Shown: positions 56,393-58,475 of the stretch, one piece after another
Layout of the letters: each line of letters begins with the position of its first letter
Numbering within the stretch: the stretch's first letter is position 1
Assembly: GCA_937922045.1 (NCBI GenBank)
Contig: CAKZXA010000108.1
Span: 1 to 58,475, forward strand
Direction of reading: 5' to 3'
DNA from: an uncultured Acidimicrobiales bacterium
Lineage (GTDB): Bacteria > Actinomycetota > Acidimicrobiia > Acidimicrobiales > SZUA-35
Length of the DNA: 58,475 bases
The notes under the pieces: model-generated
Database searches by the model: none
What the model saw: only the letters and a program-made list of their open reading frames with translations
What the model was told of the DNA's origin: nothing
Position numbers and translations under genes: made by a program

Positions 56393-56788
56393 ATGAGCAG
56401 CGAAGACCTCTCCCCCGCCCAGATGTCGACGAGGACCGGTGTCACGATCGACACCTTGCGGTACTACGAGCGCGAGGGCCTCCTGGGCTCTGTGGGCCGG
56501 GCCGACAATGGCCATCGTCGCTATAGCCAGGACGATGTGTCGTGGGTTGAGGCTTTGCGATGCCTGCGCGACACCGGCATGACGATCGAGCAACTTCGCC
56601 ACTACTGCAACCTGAGTGCCGAGGGGCCGACGACCGGACCGGAGCGACACCAGATCCTCGTCGAGCATCGTGCGACGGTTGAGGAACAGATCGCCGACCG
56701 ACGTAACGCCCTGCGATTGATCGACCACAAGCTGTCGTTCTACGCGGCGGAAACCATACCTACTACAGCCTCTGAGGAGACCCGATGA
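56393..56788 (+). CDS. MerR-family transcriptional regulator
   Basis: The 131-residue product has an N-terminal MerR winged helix ([21 protein letters not shown], then [18 protein letters not shown]) and a dimerisation coiled coil ([24 protein letters not shown]). No cysteine effector motif is present, so it is not a classical metal sensor. The start ATG 56393 is placed at the predicted transcription start; an earlier ATG at 56384 lies within the -10 box. It overlaps the aldo-keto reductase gene (ATGA), which it should regulate. Confidence 0.85.
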   Translation: MSSEDLSPAQMSTRTGVTIDTLRYYEREGLLGSVGRADNGHRRYSQDDVSWVEALRCLRDTGMTIEQLRHYCNLSAEGPTTGPERHQILVEHRATVEEQIADRRNALRLIDHKLSFYAAETIPTTASEETR

Positions 56789-57652
56789 GCTTTGGAGCAA
56801 CGACTACTGAACCCTACGTGCAGATTGGACGCAGCGGCTTGTTCGTCTACCGGGTTGGCCTCGGCACCATGCAGTTCGGTTGGTCGGTCGATGAGGAGCG
56901 ATCGTTCGAAGTGCTCGATGCCTACCGCGATCTCGGCGGCAACTTCATCGATACCGCCGACTGCTAGAGCTCGTGGTCGGCCACGATGGGCGGCCCAGCC
57001 AACGATGGTGGCGTGTCGGAGGAGATCGTTGGCCGCTGGCTGGCCAAGCGCAACAACCGTGATTCGATGGTGATCGCAACCAAGGTCAGAGCAGCGATGG
57101 GCGAGCAATTCAGCGACCATCGGGGAACGGCAGCCCAGCGCGAAGGCTTGTCGAGGCGGTGGATTCTGAAGGCGTGCGAAGACAGCCTTCGCCGACTGGG
57201 CACTGATCACATCGACCTCTACCAGGCCCATTTCATCGACCCGCTCGTGCCTATCGAGGAGACTATGTCGGCCTTCACCGACCTGATCCGTCAGGGCAAG
57301 GTTCGCTACGTGGGGTGCTCGAATTACAGCGCCTGGCGACTCGTCGAAGCCCTGTGGGCGGCCGACAAACAGAATCTGGAGCCCTTCATCTCGGTGCAGC
57401 CGGAGTACAACATGCTTGGCCCAAACCGAGCCGACGTGGAGAGTGAGTTGGCGCCGATGTGTGTGCAGCACGCCGCGTTCGACTGGTTGCGTTCGAAAAC
57501 CCCGGGTGAGCGCCCCGATCGTGGGGGCTAACAGCCCAGAACAGCTTCGTGGAGCCATCGGCGAGCTCGACAAGCGACTTTCTTCGGATTCGCTCGCTCG
57601 GCTCGATGATGTGTCGGCGTTCCGCCGTAGCCGGGCCTCACTGGAGACCTAG
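56785..57652 (+). pseudogene. Decayed aldo-keto reductase
   Basis: The reading frame starts [32 protein letters not shown] and continues as a clear NADPH-dependent aldo-keto reductase. It has three lesions. First, a TAG stop at 56965-56967 after FIDTADC sits exactly where the catalytic tyrosine codon belongs. Second, the sequence jumps from ELAPMCVQH directly to AAFDWLRSK, losing several tens of residues of the barrel. Third, a frameshift near 57500 moves the C-terminal [18 protein letters not shown] part to another frame, ending at 57652. The gene overlaps the MerR stop by four bases and was presumably its target. Confidence 0.85.
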
Positions 57653-57801
57653 TCACCGAAGCGCTTCGAACAGAGAGGCGAAGAGTCGGGCCGGTCGGCA
57701 TCGGTTGACCGGGCAGCAGTTGGAGGAATCTGTGGCAAATCGGTTTGATGCTCCCGGCAATCGTGGCAGACTCTAGGGCGGCCCTTCTTTGGACCGCAGT
57801 T

Positions 57802-57877
57802 GCCTCCTTAGCTCAGTCGGTAGAGCGTCTCCATGGTAAGGAGAAGGTCAACAGTTCAATTCTGTTAGGAGGCTCCA
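57802..57877 (+). tRNA. tRNA-Thr (anticodon GGT)
   Basis: The acceptor GCCTCCT/AGGAGGC is perfect, D arm GCTC...GAGC, anticodon stem TCTCC/GGAGA with loop ATGGTAA giving anticodon GGT, and T arm with TTCAATT. Discriminator T and the encoded CCA at 57875-57877 complete the 76-base gene. A threonine tRNA with encoded CCA contrasts with the other two tRNAs here. Confidence 0.94.
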
Positions 57878-57881
57878 CTGG

Positions 57882-57919
57882 AACCCGCTTGAGGCCATTG
57901 CGCTCAGGCGGGTTTTCTT
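57882..57919 (+). terminator. Rho-independent terminator of tRNA-Thr
   Basis: AACCCGC (57882-57888) pairs with GCGGGTT (57908-57914), with an inner GAG/CTC stem, followed by TTTTCTT. It lies five bases after the tRNA. Confidence 0.8.
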
Positions 57920-57976
57920 GTGCCAGCGCTTCGGTGGTCGGCGGGCAGATGGTCGTCACGGAGTCATTGGTCTGAG

Positions 57977-58282
57977 TCATTGGTCCGCTTGATCTGGAAA
58001 TCCTTCTGGCCAGATGTCAAATGCATAGATGACAACAGCTTCGGGGCGGGGGTCCAAATCATCGTTGGTGGCGAAGATGCGAAAGGCTCCAACAGTAATG
58101 CCTTCGACAGTCAATCGTCCTCCACCGCCGTGGTTGGGGAGCGACTCCCAAATCCCTGGCCGCGAAAGCACCGTCATCACTGCAGGAAGATCGAATCTCC
58201 AAAACAGTCGCGCAGCGGCCTCGTCCAGTTGAGCATGAATGTCGTCCTCGGCGACCGACGCGAGTCGGACGGGACGCATCAC
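57977..58282 (-). CDS. Small protein, possible RelE/ParE-like toxin
   Basis: The 101-residue product begins MMRPVRLASVAEDDIHAQLDEAAARLFWRF and ends AVVIYAFDIWPEGFPDQADQ. The helix-then-strand order, the basic N-terminus and size fit RelE/ParE-type toxins, but I see no conserved catalytic residues and cannot name a family. It overlaps by four bases (ATGA) the upstream 64-residue gene, the classic toxin-antitoxin arrangement. The pair lies beside tRNA-Thr, though no integrase is present. Confidence 0.45.
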   Translation of the reverse strand: MMRPVRLASVAEDDIHAQLDEAAARLFWRFDLPAVMTVLSRPGIWESLPNHGGGGRLTVEGITVGAFRIFATNDDLDPRPEAVVIYAFDIWPEGFPDQADQ

Positions 58283-58473
58283 CTCGTGGTTGCCTCGATA
58301 CGTCGCTGTTCTAACTCATCGAGGCTACGACGTCCGATGGCTCGTACGGACAACTCATCCTCTTGTACAATCCGCAGACGGTCGGCTTGATGTTCAATGT
58401 CCTCCGCCGTCGGAGAGTCAGGCAGAAGGTCCCCCCTGCGATCCGTGACCGGTTGAGCAGCTGGTGTTTCCAT
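58279..58473 (-). CDS. Small protein, possible antitoxin
   Basis: The 64-residue product (METPAAQPVTDRRGDLLP, then SPTAEDIEHQADRLRIVQEDELSVRAIGRRSLDELEQRR in part) is charged and helical, as expected for an antitoxin, with no clear DNA-binding fold. The reading frame reaches position 58473 near the window edge; the start, and possibly more of the protein, may lie beyond. It is the first gene of the pair, the usual order for type II systems. Confidence 0.4.
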   Translation of the reverse strand: METPAAQPVTDRRGDLLPDSPTAEDIEHQADRLRIVQEDELSVRAIGRRSLDELEQRRIEATTR

Positions 58474-58475
58474 GC

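Noticed and set aside
56965-56967. The in-frame TAG as a recoded amino acid (for example pyrrolysine)
   Set aside because: The gene has two further lesions (deletion and frameshift), so it is a pseudogene; no recoding element or pyl genes were seen.
57977-58473. tRNA-Thr neighbourhood as a prophage attachment site
   Set aside because: No integrase and no duplicate of the tRNA 3' end visible within the window.

Overview
This GC-rich window looks like chromosomal DNA of an actinobacterium, most likely a member of the Acidimicrobiia (Ilumatobacter-like). The pointers are the actinobacterial-type insertion in RpoC, a NusG with a long acidic N-terminal extension, a complete mycofactocin cluster, an S-L-M (form II type) CO-dehydrogenase-like operon, frequent GTG/TTG starts, ATGA/TTGA stop-start couplings and signs of leaderless transcripts. 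The taxonomic call is inference. I found no phage, integrase or insertion sequence and no CRISPR array.

The backbone is the transcription/translation gene chain, read right to left on the minus strand: tRNA-Trp, secE, nusG, rplK, rplA, then rplJ, rplL, then rpoB, rpoC, then rpsL, rpsG, fusA and tuf (cut by the left edge). In most bacteria these genes lie side by side. Here three blocks of accessory genes sit exactly at the joints: about 2.9 kb between rplA and rplJ (asparaginase, clpP, SRPBCC protein, ArsR regulator); about 9.7 kb between rplL and rpoB (mycofactocin biosynthesis and an alcohol dehydrogenase-MoxR-VWA operon); and about 16.9 kb between rpoC and rpsL (TadE/TadG-like pilus proteins, a thioredoxin-like protein and DsbB, a coxSLM operon with a MoxR-VWA pair, a CPBP protease, an enoyl-CoA hydratase and a large beta-helix surface protein). 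Terminator-like hairpins and new promoters have appeared at several of these joints, the clearest being a sigma-70 promoter just upstream of rpoB.

The metabolic centre is mycofactocin, a peptide-derived redox cofactor. Precursor MftA ends in IDGMCGVY and is followed by MftB, MftC, MftE, an SDR dehydrogenase, MftF and MftD. The divergent neighbour is an NDMA-dependent type alcohol dehydrogenase expected to use this cofactor, followed by a MoxR-type ATPase and a VWA protein. A second MoxR-VWA pair (CoxD/CoxE-like) accompanies the molybdenum hydroxylase CoxSLM.

The right third (44-58.5 kb) holds stress and envelope functions: an ECF sigma factor with a zinc-binding anti-sigma factor beside HtpX; YajQ; a lipoprotein coupled to a large secreted-effector-like protein; tRNA-Tyr; a TerB-like protein; a GNAT acetyltransferase; an SDR lacking the usual catalytic lysine; a tail-anchored actin-fold (PilM-like) protein; an ECF sigma-VOC pair; a MerR regulator controlling a decayed aldo-keto reductase; tRNA-Thr; and a possible toxin-antitoxin pair at the right edge.
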